Assembly (NCBI RefSeq): GCF_001635685.1
Contig: NZ_LWFF01000333.1
Coordinates: 1-64,000, forward strand
DNA: 64,000 bases
Direction: 5' to 3'
Origin: Erythrobacter sp. HI0063
GTDB lineage: Bacteria; Pseudomonadota; Alphaproteobacteria; Sphingomonadales; Sphingomonadaceae
Position numbers and translations under genes: made by a program. Positions 9,831-18,432 of the stretch are shown in pieces (the stretch's first letter is position 1; the number at the start of each line of letters is the position of its first letter). The notes under the pieces were generated by a model, which ran no database searches, was not told the origin of the DNA, and saw nothing but the letters and a program-made list of their open reading frames with translations.

Positions 9831-10939
9831 CAATCGAACACGACGACACTGCGGATGCTTTCGCCCGCATGCATCAGATCGAAGCCCTTGTTGATTTCTT
9901 CCAGTTTCAGGACGTGCGTGATCATCGGATCGATCTGGATCTTGCCGTCCATGTACCAGTCCACGATCTTGGGCACGTCGGTCCGTCCCTTGGCGCCGCC
10001 GAACGCGGTGCCGCGCCAGTTGCGGCCGGTCACCAGCTGGAAGGGCCGCGTCTCGATCGTCTTGCCCGCTTCGGCGACGCCGATCACGATCGAGGTGCCC
10101 CAGCCCTTGTGGCAGCATTCCAGCGCCTGGCGCATGACAGTGGTGTTGCCGGTGCAGTCGAAGCTGTAATCCGCCCCGCCATCAAGCATGGCGACGAGCG
10201 TGGCGACCACGTCGTCCACTTCCTTGGGGTTCACAAAATCGGTCATGCCGAAATGCTGGCCCCAGGTCTTCTTGTCGTTGTTGATATCGACGCCCACGAT
10301 CCGGTCCGCGCCCGCCATCTTCGCGCCCTGGATCACGTTCAATCCGATGCCGCCCAATCCGAACACGACGACATTGTCGCCCGGCTTGACCTGCGCCGTG
10401 TTGACCACGGCGCCCACCCCCGTCGTAACGCCGCAGCCGACATAGCAGGCGGTGTGGAACGGCGCGTCTTCGCGGATCTTGGCGACCGCAATTTCCGGCA
10501 GGACGGTGAAGTTCGAAAAGGTCGAACAGCCCATATAGTGGTAGATCGGCTTGCCATTGTAGCTGAAGCGCGTCGTCCCGTCGGGCATCAGGCCCTTGCC
10601 CTGCGTCTCGCGGATCGCGCTGCACAGGTTGGTCTTTCCCGAAAGGCACATTTTGCACTGGCGGCATTCGGGGGTGTAGAGCGGAATGACGTGATCGCCC
10701 GGCACCACGCTGGTCACGCCCGCACCCACTTCGCGCACGATGCCGGCCCCTTCATGGCCGAGGACGCTGGGGAACAACCCTTCGCTATCCAACCCGTCGA
10801 GAGTGTAGGCGTCGGTGTGGCAGATGCCCGTCGCCATGATTTCGATCAGGACTTCGCCGGCCTTGGGGCCTTCGAGGTCGAGTTCGACGATTTCGAGCGG
10901 CTGCTTGGCTTCGAAGGCGACGGCGGCGCGGGTTTTCAT
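9830..10939 (-). CDS. frmA: S-(hydroxymethyl)glutathione dehydrogenase / class III alcohol dehydrogenase
   Basis: The 369-aa zinc-dependent alcohol dehydrogenase has the class III features: ATGICHTD (catalytic zinc Cys), GHEGAGIV, the structural-zinc cysteines CRQCKMC, and the NAD-binding [12 protein letters not shown]. It oxidises S-hydroxymethylglutathione to S-formylglutathione. ATG 10939 is chosen over a start ten codons upstream because [10 protein letters not shown] is the family N terminus. It leads the four-gene detoxification operon. Confidence 0.94.
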   Translation of the reverse strand: MKTRAAVAFEAKQPLEIVELDLEGPKAGEVLIEIMATGICHTDAYTLDGLDSEGLFPSVLGHEGAGIVREVGAGVTSVVPGDHVIPLYTPECRQCKMCLSGKTNLCSAIRETQGKGLMPDGTTRFSYNGKPIYHYMGCSTFSNFTVLPEIAVAKIREDAPFHTACYVGCGVTTGVGAVVNTAQVKPGDNVVVFGLGGIGLNVIQGAKMAGADRIVGVDINNDKKTWGQHFGMTDFVNPKEVDDVVATLVAMLDGGADYSFDCTGNTTVMRQALECCHKGWGTSIVIGVAEAGKTIETRPFQLVTGRNWRGTAFGGAKGRTDVPKIVDWYMDGKIQIDPMITHVLKLEEINKGFDLMHAGESIRSVVVFD

Positions 10940-11060
10940 AAGCGTGTGGTCTCCTCTTTCGCCCCGCACCTAGGCGCGAAAAGATACAGGAGCAATGGAT
11001 GCGCGCAACGCCGCGCCGCTTGTCGTTGGCGGTTCATCGCGGCATCGCTAGGGGGAGGGG

Positions 11061-11432
11061 ATGATGTCGCTTCTCGCTTCCGCCGCCGCAAGTCTCGCTC
11101 TCGCCGCGCAGCCGGCTCCTCCTGCCACCGAAGCGCCGCAGCTTTCGCTCGAACAGGCGACCGGGCTGCGCTGCGGCGTGGCCTTCGCGCTCGTGGCGCA
11201 GGGACAGCAGGCGGGCGATCCCGCCGCTTTGGCCTATCCGGCGATGAATCCGCGCGGGAAGGAATTCTTCGTCCGGTTCATGGCCGCGCTGATGGAAGAC
11301 CCGCGGTTCTCGCGCGACCTCGTCACCAGTCTCGCCATGCGCGAGACGCAGGAATTGGCGCGCGGCGGGCCCGAAGCCCTGTCGGCGGTGATGCCCGCCT
11401 GCCTCCAATTGCTCGACCTGTCGGGGCTCTGA
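11061..11432 (+). CDS. small exported hypothetical protein
   Basis: The 123-aa product starts with a cleavable-looking signal peptide (LLASAAASLALAAQ, residues 4-17) followed by a Pro/Ala linker and a helical domain of about 90 residues. Two cysteines (GLRCGVA and MPACLQL) could form a disulfide in the periplasm. A purine-rich GGGAGGGG lies just before the double ATG. No family recognised. Confidence 0.7.
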   Translation: MMSLLASAAASLALAAQPAPPATEAPQLSLEQATGLRCGVAFALVAQGQQAGDPAALAYPAMNPRGKEFFVRFMAALMEDPRFSRDLVTSLAMRETQELARGGPEALSAVMPACLQLLDLSGL

Positions 11433-11506
11433 CACGCAATGTCAGGCCGGGTTCACGCCGATCGTTCGATAGTTTTCGACAGTCCCGAACAATCGAGTCG
11501 TCCCCT

Positions 11507-12001
11507 ATGCGCCCTGTAATCCTGGCTTTGCCTCTCGCCCTATTCGCCGCGCCCGTCGCCGCTCAGGCGGATGCTGACATGAGAGCGGACACCGCGATCG
11601 TCCTGCCGGATTTCGACGCGGCCGCGCCCGATAGTGAAACGCCACTCGAATCGCTGTCGCAGCGCCTGTCCGATCCGCGCACGCAGAGCGAAATGGCCGC
11701 GACCGTCGCCGTGTTGTCGGAAATTCTTCTCGATATGCCGCTCGCTCCGCTGATCGAGCCGCTCGCCAAGGCCACGGCCGATGCGGCGGATGTGCCGCGC
11801 CGCCCGGTCGATCCCGATCTCACGTTGCGCCGGATGAGCCCGCGCGCCGGAGACGTGACCGCGCGGGTGGCGCGCGAATTGCCGCGCGCGATGGACCGGA
11901 TGGCGGATGCCAGCGACGGGATCGCCGCGCTTCTCCCGGTCCTGCGCGATGTGGTTCGCACTCTGGAAGATCGAGTCGAGAGCGCCCTGCCGCGCGACTG
12001 A
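11507..12001 (+). CDS. exported hypothetical protein
   Basis: This 164-aa protein has an N-terminal signal peptide (VILALPLALFAAPVAAQA), then an acidic, Asp/Ala-rich helical region without cysteines. It follows the previous small exported protein by 74 bp on the same strand and the two could share a message. No domain recognised. The frame stays open far upstream through the frmA region, but coding starts at the ATG at 11507 ahead of the signal peptide. Confidence 0.7.
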   Translation: MRPVILALPLALFAAPVAAQADADMRADTAIVLPDFDAAAPDSETPLESLSQRLSDPRTQSEMAATVAVLSEILLDMPLAPLIEPLAKATADAADVPRRPVDPDLTLRRMSPRAGDVTARVARELPRAMDRMADASDGIAALLPVLRDVVRTLEDRVESALPRD

Positions 12002-12084
12002 CGCGCACGCTTCGCGCATCAATTTGATTCCTCGCACGTTGGGGTGTGGATTATCGCCCGCACTTGCGGCAAGGCGCGTTGGTC

Positions 12085-12756
12085 ATGTGGACACTCCACC
12101 AATTCCCCCTTTGCCCGTTCAGCCGCAAGGTCCGCATCCTTCTCGGCGAGAAATCCATCGCCTACGATCTGGTCCAGCGCCGACCGTGGGACGAGGGCGA
12201 CGATCTGTGGCGCCTGAACGATGCCGGGCGCGTGCCCGTGCTGGAAGACAGGGCCCGCAACATCGCGCTGTGCGACAGTCGGGCGATCTGCGAATATCTC
12301 GAAGAGACGGTCGAACGATCGCCCATGCTGGCGGGCAGCGCCCTGGCGCGGGCCGAGACGCGGCGTCTGGTCGCTCTGTTCGAAGAGAATTTCTACGCCG
12401 ACGTGGTCGCGCCGCTGCTGCACGAAAAGATGACTAAGCGCCTCGTGCTGCGCCAGCCGCCCGATGGCCGCATCCTGCGCGAAGCGATGAAGCGCGCGCA
12501 CGGCCATCTCGACTATATCGACTGGCTGGTGGACAATCGCAGCTGGCTGGCTGGCTCGACCATGAGCCTGGCGGACCTCGCCGCCGCGGCGCAGGTTTCG
12601 GTGGCGGATTATCTCGGCGGGATCGACTGGCGCGGCCACGATCAGGCGCGCGGCTGGTACGCCGTATTCAAGAGCCGTCCGAGCTTCCGGCCCCTGTTGG
12701 CCGAGAAGATGGAAGGGGTTCACCCACCATCGCATTATGCGATGGTGGATGGGTAG
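12085..12756 (+). CDS. glutathione S-transferase family protein
   Basis: The 223-aa protein has a thioredoxin-fold N-terminal half starting MWTLHQFPLCPFSRKVR, with Cys10 and Ser13 as candidate glutathione-activating residues, and an all-helical GST C-terminal domain ending in KSRPSFRPLLAEK. ATG 12085 is preferred over an upstream in-frame non-ATG start. The last dozen residues are encoded by the hairpin that begins the repeat region downstream, so the C terminus was probably extended by the repeat. Confidence 0.85.
   Translation: MWTLHQFPLCPFSRKVRILLGEKSIAYDLVQRRPWDEGDDLWRLNDAGRVPVLEDRARNIALCDSRAICEYLEETVERSPMLAGSALARAETRRLVALFEENFYADVVAPLLHEKMTKRLVLRQPPDGRILREAMKRAHGHLDYIDWLVDNRSWLAGSTMSLADLAAAAQVSVADYLGGIDWRGHDQARGWYAVFKSRPSFRPLLAEKMEGVHPPSHYAMVDG
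12724..12748. repeat. 12-bp perfect inverted repeat at the GST 3' end
   Basis: CCACCATCGCAT is followed after one base by its exact reverse complement ATGCGATGGTGG. The structure lies inside the last codons of the GST gene and is immediately followed by two tandem repeat units. It has no T-run, so it is not a standard terminator. Confidence 0.75.
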
Positions 12757-12764
12757 TTTGAGGG

Positions 12765-12984
12765 GCGAACCGGCCTTTGCCGGTTTGTCCTCGGTGCTGT
12801 TCCTCCCTTCGGTCGGGCACCTGCGGGCGCGCAGTCGCGCTTGCGGTCGGCTGGTCGCCGACCGTGGTTTTTCTGATTTGCGAACCGGCCTCCGCCGGTT
12901 CGTCCTCGGTGCTATTCCCTCCGCTTCGCTCCGGGGCACCTGCGGCTCGCGCGCGTGCGCTCGCGGTCCGCTGGTCGCGGACCG
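12765..12984. repeat. two tandem ~100-bp intergenic repeat units
   Basis: Unit 1 is 12765-12864 and unit 2 is 12880-12984, separated by 15 bp. Both run GCGAACCGGCC.. GCCGGTT, then GTCCTCGGTGCT, a CACCTGCGG segment, and an end palindrome (GGTCGGCTGGTCGCCGACC in unit 1, GGTCCGCTGGTCGCGGACC in unit 2). Each unit therefore carries two short hairpins. Bases differ in compensating ways in the stems, which suggests selection for structure. They look like a multicopy REP-like element of sphingomonad genomes. No convincing gene overlaps them; they fill the space between GST and msrB. Confidence 0.75.
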
Positions 12985-13052
12985 TTCTGGGGATTGTCAA
13001 TTCTACGGAAACCGGCGGCTTTCTGGTCGGTTGTAGGGGCAAGGAGTATCCC

Positions 13053-13451
13053 ATGACCGACAAACTCGAACTCACCGATGCCGAATGGCGCGAAAAGCTT
13101 TCGCCCGAGCAGTACCATATCCTGCGCGAAGCAGGGACGGAGCGAGCCTTCACCGGCAAATACGAGAAGAACAAGCAGGCGGGCGAATATCACTGCGCCG
13201 CCTGCGGGCAGCTCGTGTTCGAAAGCGAGGACAAATACGATAGCGGGTCCGGCTGGCCCAGCTTCACCGCGCCCGCCGATGGCGATGCGGTCGAGGAGCA
13301 CAGCGATACCAGCATGGGAATGCGCCGCACCGAAGTGGTCTGCGCCAAGTGCGAGAGCCATTTGGGCCATGTTTTCCCCGATGGGCCGGGCCCGGATGGT
13401 CTGCGCTATTGCATCAACAGCGCCTCGCTGGATTTCGAACCTGAGGACTGA
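13053..13451 (+). CDS. msrB: peptide-methionine (R)-S-oxide reductase
   Basis: The 132-aa MsrB has the zinc cysteines C48/C51 (CAAC) and C97/C100 (CAKC) and the catalytic C120 in RYCINSASL, with the GSGWPSF substrate-binding tryptophan. It reduces methionine-R-sulfoxide in proteins and is probably cytoplasmic, as there is no signal peptide. An AAGGAG ribosome site lies 7 bases before the ATG; the frame is open further upstream only through the repeat region. msrA is found separately at 27.0 kb. Confidence 0.95.
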   Translation: MTDKLELTDAEWREKLSPEQYHILREAGTERAFTGKYEKNKQAGEYHCAACGQLVFESEDKYDSGSGWPSFTAPADGDAVEEHSDTSMGMRRTEVVCAKCESHLGHVFPDGPGPDGLRYCINSASLDFEPED

Positions 13452-13459
13452 TTATGCGG

Positions 13460-13484
13460 CGCCCCCTAAAGTTCGGGGGCGTTT
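13460..13484 (+). terminator. probable Rho-independent terminator of msrB
   Basis: CGCCCCC and GGGGGCG form a 7-bp G+C stem around an 8-base loop, followed by TTT. It starts 9 bp after the msrB stop codon. The T-run is short. Confidence 0.55.
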
Positions 13485-13558
13485 CGCAACTTAGCCGTTC
13501 ACCGAAAGTTACAACTCGCCTATGCATGCGGATCGCAGGTAAGGACGGGTGACGGGTT

Positions 13559-15766
13559 TTGGCGAGACGCAACGATAGCCGACGCGGCAGAAGCGGCGCG
13601 AGCAACCGGGCAGCGGCGGCCAAGCGTACCAGGGAAGAACCGAGCGGCCTGGCGCTGTGGATGCGGCGGCTGGTCATCGGCGGCGGCATGCTGGCTCTGC
13701 TTGTACTGCTCTTTACCGCGCTGGCGGTTGCCTTTGCTGCGCGTTCTCTCCCCAGCTTCTATCAATTGCAGGCAACTCAGGTCGGCCAGACTATCGTCGT
13801 GCGCGCGCGCGATGGCAGCGAGATCGTGGAATTGGGCCCCAGTTTCGGCGAATGGCTCGATTCCTCCGAAATACCGCAGGTGATGAAGGATGCGATGATC
13901 TCGGTCGAGGATCAGCGCTTCCAGTCGCATTTCGGCATCGATCCGGTGCGCCTGACGGGTGCGATCATCGAAGGCGCGACGGGGGACGAGCGGATCGGCG
14001 GCACCTCCACGATTACGCAGCAGCTTGCGCGCAACGTGTTCCTCAATTCCAACCGCACGCTCGATCGCAAACTGCGCGAAGCGGTGCTGGCGATGGCGCT
14101 CGAATGGAAATTCTCGAAGGAGCAGATCCTCGAGCTTTATCTGAACAAGGTCTATTTCGGCGGCGGAGCCTACGGGATCGACAGCGCCAGCCGCAAATTC
14201 TTCAGCCATCCGGCGACCGACCTCAGCACCGCCGAAGCCGCGATCATCGCCGGGCTGGTCAAAGCGCCCAGCCGCTATTCCCCCACTGCCGATGTCGATG
14301 CCGCCGTCAGCCGCGCGGGCGTGGTGCTGCGCCTGATGAAGGAACAGGGCCGCATTGCCGACAGCGTTACGATCGATCCCTCCGCCGTGAAGCTGAAGGA
14401 AGAGACCGGACAGAACTCGGTACGCTATTTCACTGATTGGGCGCTGCCCCAGCTCGACCTTCTCCTGCCCGAAACCTTCGAGCCGATCGAGGTCTGGACC
14501 ACGCTCGACACCGGTATGCAGCGCGCGGCCACCGCGTCGATCAAGGCCAACACGCCCGAGGGCGCGCAGGGCGCTCTCGTCAGCATGGACCGCGACGGGG
14601 CGGTGCTCGCGCTGGTGGGCGGGACCGATTATGTCGAGACCAATTACAACCGTGCGACGGACGCGGTTCGCCAGCCGGGATCGTCGTGGAAGCTGTTCGT
14701 CTATCTCGCCGCGCTCGAGGCCGGATACACACCTGAGGATCGCGTGGTCGATACGCCGGTCACGATCGACGGGTGGAGCCCGCGCAATTCGGGCGGCGGT
14801 TTCGCGGGCGAAATGGATCTGCGCTCCGCCTTCGCCTATTCCAAGAACACCGTCGCCGCGCAGCTCGGCAATGAAGTCGGTTTCGGCACGGTGTCCAGCA
14901 TGGCGCGCCGGTTCGGGATCACCACGCCGATTTCGACCTATCCGTCGATGGTTCTCGGCACGTCCGAAGTTCGGTTGATCGACATGACGCGCGCCTTTGC
15001 CGGCGTGTCTGCAGGGGGCCAGTCGGTCGAACCCTATGGCATTCTCAAGGTGATCACTTCGGAGGGCGAGTTGCTCTACCAGCACGAGCGCAGCGAACCG
15101 GTCCAGTTGGTGCCGGACTATGTCGCGGCTGGGATCACCGACCTGTTGCAGACCGCGGTCAATACCGGCACCGGACGGGCGGCGCAGATCGGGCGGCCCG
15201 TGGCGGGCAAGACCGGCACGACCAATTCGAACAAGGACGGCTATTTCGTCGGCTTTTCGAGCGGTGTGACCACGGGGGTGTGGATGGGGCGTGACGACAA
15301 TGCCCGCGTCGCCAGCCTGCAAGGGGGGCGCGCGCCCGCGCAGGCCTTTGCCGCTTTCATGCGCTATGCCGTCAAGGACCGCCCGGTCGAGGAGTTCGAG
15401 ACCGAGCTGCAATTGCCCGAATGGCAGATGGAGCCGGATGACGAGCAATTCTTCGCCGATCCGGACGATTATTATTTCATCGACGAGCAGGGCAATCTGA
15501 TCGAGCCGGGCCGGGGTGCGCCGCCGCCGGGCCAAGGTGCGCCCTTCCCGGTCGAGGGAGAGCCCGGCGTGGGCGAAGCGGACCGCCGCCGCGCCGTTCC
15601 CGCGACCGATCCGCAGCGTCAGCCCGCGCGCCCTCCCCAGCAACCGAACGAGGGCGCCCCGTCTGCCGCCAGCGACGATTTCCTGAGGCGCGCGACAGGC
15701 GGTGGCGGCGGCACGACCCAGCCCCCGCCGCGCCCGAGCCCCACGCCGCCGGCCAGGGAATACTAA
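13559..15766 (+). CDS. class A penicillin-binding protein (PBP1A-type)
   Basis: The 735-aa protein has a basic cytoplasmic tail and a transmembrane helix at about residues 37-60. The GT51 glycosyltransferase domain has catalytic E117 in VEDQRF, GGSTITQQ-type GGTSTITQQLARN and KEQILELYLN. The transpeptidase domain has SSWK (S375, K378), SKN at 428-430 and KTGT at 551-554. A Pro/Gly/Gln-rich low-complexity tail of about 110 residues follows. It polymerises and crosslinks peptidoglycan. The start is a TTG at 13559, the best available in frame. A terminator follows downstream. Confidence 0.93.
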   Translation: MARRNDSRRGRSGASNRAAAAKRTREEPSGLALWMRRLVIGGGMLALLVLLFTALAVAFAARSLPSFYQLQATQVGQTIVVRARDGSEIVELGPSFGEWLDSSEIPQVMKDAMISVEDQRFQSHFGIDPVRLTGAIIEGATGDERIGGTSTITQQLARNVFLNSNRTLDRKLREAVLAMALEWKFSKEQILELYLNKVYFGGGAYGIDSASRKFFSHPATDLSTAEAAIIAGLVKAPSRYSPTADVDAAVSRAGVVLRLMKEQGRIADSVTIDPSAVKLKEETGQNSVRYFTDWALPQLDLLLPETFEPIEVWTTLDTGMQRAATASIKANTPEGAQGALVSMDRDGAVLALVGGTDYVETNYNRATDAVRQPGSSWKLFVYLAALEAGYTPEDRVVDTPVTIDGWSPRNSGGGFAGEMDLRSAFAYSKNTVAAQLGNEVGFGTVSSMARRFGITTPISTYPSMVLGTSEVRLIDMTRAFAGVSAGGQSVEPYGILKVITSEGELLYQHERSEPVQLVPDYVAAGITDLLQTAVNTGTGRAAQIGRPVAGKTGTTNSNKDGYFVGFSSGVTTGVWMGRDDNARVASLQGGRAPAQAFAAFMRYAVKDRPVEEFETELQLPEWQMEPDDEQFFADPDDYYFIDEQGNLIEPGRGAPPPGQGAPFPVEGEPGVGEADRRRAVPATDPQRQPARPPQQPNEGAPSAASDDFLRRATGGGGGTTQPPPRPSPTPPAREY

Positions 15767-15806
15767 CGACGCGTTGCCGTCCGCCTTTGCATAGAGCTTC
15801 GGCCAC

Positions 15807-15835
15807 AAAAAAGCCCCGCCATCGCTGGCGGGGCT
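15807..15835 (-). terminator. Rho-independent terminator of degP
   Basis: AGCCCCGCC and GGCGGGGCT form a 9-bp stem around ATCGCT. On the minus strand the stem is followed by six T residues, 28 bp after the degP stop. On the plus strand it is followed only by CTTCGTTT, so it may also act weakly for the PBP gene. Confidence 0.85.
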
Positions 15836-15862
15836 CTTCGTTTCGGCTGTCGTATTCGGCGA

Positions 15863-17395
15863 TCAGCGCAAGCGAACCGCTATATAACCAGCCGGGCGAC
15901 CGCGCCGTTGGATGCGGAGCAGCACCGCATCGCGGTTTTCGCTGCGCGCACCGGCGATGATGCTTTCCAGCTGCGCAACCGTCGAGATTTCCTGATAATT
16001 CGCGCTGATGATGACATCGCCGCGCGTCAGTCCCTTGCGCGCTGCGTCGGAGTTCTGGTCGACCCCTGCGATGGCGAGGCCCTGCACGTCCGCACCCAGA
16101 CCCAGCTGGCGCGCGATCGCGGGCGTCATCGGCACGACCTGGAGGCCGAGCCGTTCTTCCACCACCGTGCCGTCGCCTTCGTCGGGCAGCATTTCTTCCT
16201 GCTCGTCGCCTTCGAACATCTGCTGCTGGCGCAGTTCTTCGGCGCTGGGGCGGCGGCCGATCGTGGCGTTGACCGTGCGGCGCTGACCGTCGCGGATCAG
16301 TTCGATCGGCACCGTGGTGCCGGGATCGATATTGGCGACGAGGAAGGACAGGGTCTGTTCCGGCGTAACCTCGCGGCGATTGACGCTCAGCACGATGTCG
16401 CCTGCGCGGATGCCGGCCCGCTCGGCGGCGGCGTCGGACTGGACGCCCTGGACGATCTCGCCGCGATTGCGCGGGATGCCGACGGCGCTCGCCGTATCGT
16501 TATCGACCGGCGCGATGCTGACGCCGAGATAGCCGCGCTCGATCTCCTGACCGGCGCGCAGCTGGGCGACGATGGGCGCAGCGGTTTCCGCCGGGATGGC
16601 GAAGCCGATGCCCACGCTGCCGCCCGAAGGCGACAGGATGGCGTTGTTGATGCCGATGACATTGCCCTGCATGTCGAACAGCGGACCGCCCGAATTGCCC
16701 TGATTGATGCTGGCATCGGTCTGGAGATAGCGATCGTAGGCGCCCGCGCCGGTGTTGCGCAGGACGCTGGAGATGATCCCGCTCGTCACGGTACCGCCGA
16801 GGCCGAAGGGATTGCCGATCGCAACGACCCAATCGCCGACCCGCGCTTGGCTCGAATCGCCGAACTTCACGAAGGGGAAGGCTTCGCGGCGCTGGATCTT
16901 CAGCACGGCGAGATCGGATTCGGCATCGGTGCCTATCATTTCGGCTTCGTATTCGGTGCCGTCGGGCATCGTCACCGTGATCTCTTCCACGGTGCCGCGC
17001 CCGCGTGGGCTGACGACGTGGTTATTGGTGACGACATAGCCGTCCGCCGAGATGATGAAGCCCGAACCCAGCGACTGGCCTTCGCGATATTGCGGTTGCG
17101 ACTGGTTGCCGCGCCGCTGGTTGAACATGTTTTCGAACGGCGTGCCCGCGAAGGGATTGTTGTTTGCGACCTCGACCCGCTGGCGGGTGGAGATGTTGAC
17201 CACGGCAGGCTGCAATTGGGCGGTCAGATCGGCGAAGCTGGCAGGAGCTCCGGCGCGCGGCACCATGCTGGACATCCGGCTGTCGTCGTTCTGGGCGACC
17301 TGGGCACCGGCGGGATAGCCGGTCGCCAGCGAAAGCGCGGCTCCGCCCACCAACAGGGCACTCGTCAATCCATAGGCATATCGCACAGGCTTCAC
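15863..17395 (-). CDS. degP: Do/DegP-family periplasmic serine protease
   Basis: The 510-aa precursor has a signal peptide ending near AGAQ (residue 31). The trypsin-like domain shows the triad H126 in TNNHVV, D161 in ESDLAVL and S235 in NQGNSGGPL. Two PDZ domains follow, at about residues 280-370 and 415-510. It degrades or chaperones misfolded envelope proteins. It lies downstream of hflKC on the same strand, but with a 184-bp gap that could hold its own promoter. Confidence 0.93.
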   Translation of the reverse strand: MKPVRYAYGLTSALLVGGAALSLATGYPAGAQVAQNDDSRMSSMVPRAGAPASFADLTAQLQPAVVNISTRQRVEVANNNPFAGTPFENMFNQRRGNQSQPQYREGQSLGSGFIISADGYVVTNNHVVSPRGRGTVEEITVTMPDGTEYEAEMIGTDAESDLAVLKIQRREAFPFVKFGDSSQARVGDWVVAIGNPFGLGGTVTSGIISSVLRNTGAGAYDRYLQTDASINQGNSGGPLFDMQGNVIGINNAILSPSGGSVGIGFAIPAETAAPIVAQLRAGQEIERGYLGVSIAPVDNDTASAVGIPRNRGEIVQGVQSDAAAERAGIRAGDIVLSVNRREVTPEQTLSFLVANIDPGTTVPIELIRDGQRRTVNATIGRRPSAEELRQQQMFEGDEQEEMLPDEGDGTVVEERLGLQVVPMTPAIARQLGLGADVQGLAIAGVDQNSDAARKGLTRGDVIISANYQEISTVAQLESIIAGARSENRDAVLLRIQRRGRPAGYIAVRLR

Positions 17396-17579
17396 GTCCT
17401 CTTCTTCCTTTATCTGGCTTCGACCGGATAGCGGCTCAACGCGCCGGGTATCCGAAGTGTCCTGCCGGTATCCGAATTAGCCGATTTCACGCCTCGGGCG
17501 CTGAACCGCGATTGAATGTTCGCGGGATCGGGCCGGTACGCTCGACGAAACGCGAACCGGGCCCGACCGGCGTCGACGA

Positions 17580-18431
17580 TCAATTCTCGCCGCGGAACTG
17601 GCGCAGATATTCGTTGTCCGGCGACAGGATGATGTTGCTATCCCCCTTCGGCCCTTCGCCTTCGCGGGCCGGGCTGAAGGTCGAATCGTAGCTCTGCATG
17701 GCGCGGTAGAAATCGTAGAAGCTCGCATCCTTGCCGAAGGCTTCGGCATAGATACGGGCCGATTCCGCGTCCGCTTCTGCGCGGATGATCCGCGCATCGC
17801 GGCCGCCCTGGGCGCGGATGGTGCGCGCTTCGCGTTCACGGTCCGATTCCATGCGGCGGAATGCCGATTGCAGCGGTGCGCCATCGGGCAGGTCGGTGCG
17901 TTTGATCTGCACGTCCACCACCTGCGCGCCGTACTGGCGGGCCTGCCGGTCGAGATTGGCGCGCACATTGGCGAGCGCGGACCCGCGTTCGGCAGTCAGC
18001 ATGGCCTGGAACGTGCGGCGGCCCAATTCCTGGCGCAGAACCGAATTGAGAATCGGTTCGAGCGCCACGCGCACGCCATCGGTGGTCCCGGCGCGTTCGA
18101 CCATGCGGACCGGATCGACAATGCGGAAGCGGGCGTATGCGTTGACAAGCAGGCGCTGCTGGTCGTTCGACAGCACTTCCTCGTCGGTCATTTCCAGGTC
18201 GAGCAGGCGCTTGTCGACCTTTCGTACGCTGTCGAGGAACGGCACGCGAGCATAGAGGCCCGCACCCTTCTCGCCGCCCGGCGTATTCGCCACCCCGACC
18301 GGCTCACCGGTGCGGATGACGACGGCCTGTTCTTCCTCTCCGACGACGTAGAGGCTGGTGAAGGCGAGGATCAGCATTACGGCCAGCGCGATGATGACCC
18401 CGGTGCGGTGATTGTTCCAGAGACGGGTCAT
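17580..18431 (-). CDS. hflC: protease modulator HflC
   Basis: The 283-aa SPFH/band-7 protein starts MTRLWNNHRTG with one N-terminal transmembrane helix (about residues 9-30). The band-7 domain lies in the periplasm and is followed by an Ala/Glu/Arg-rich helix with many AEADAESAR-type repeats. With HflK it forms a large cage around the FtsH protease and moderates its activity on membrane proteins. Its ATG starts one base after the hflK stop codon. Confidence 0.93.
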   Translation of the reverse strand: MTRLWNNHRTGVIIALAVMLILAFTSLYVVGEEEQAVVIRTGEPVGVANTPGGEKGAGLYARVPFLDSVRKVDKRLLDLEMTDEEVLSNDQQRLLVNAYARFRIVDPVRMVERAGTTDGVRVALEPILNSVLRQELGRRTFQAMLTAERGSALANVRANLDRQARQYGAQVVDVQIKRTDLPDGAPLQSAFRRMESDREREARTIRAQGGRDARIIRAEADAESARIYAEAFGKDASFYDFYRAMQSYDSTFSPAREGEGPKGDSNIILSPDNEYLRQFRGEN

Positions 18432-18432
18432 G

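Noticed and set aside
13520-15808. A very long open frame antisense to the penicillin-binding protein gene
   Set aside because: It is a shadow of codon bias in high-G+C DNA; the plus-strand product has all GT51 and transpeptidase motifs and the antisense protein is His/Arg-rich without a fold.
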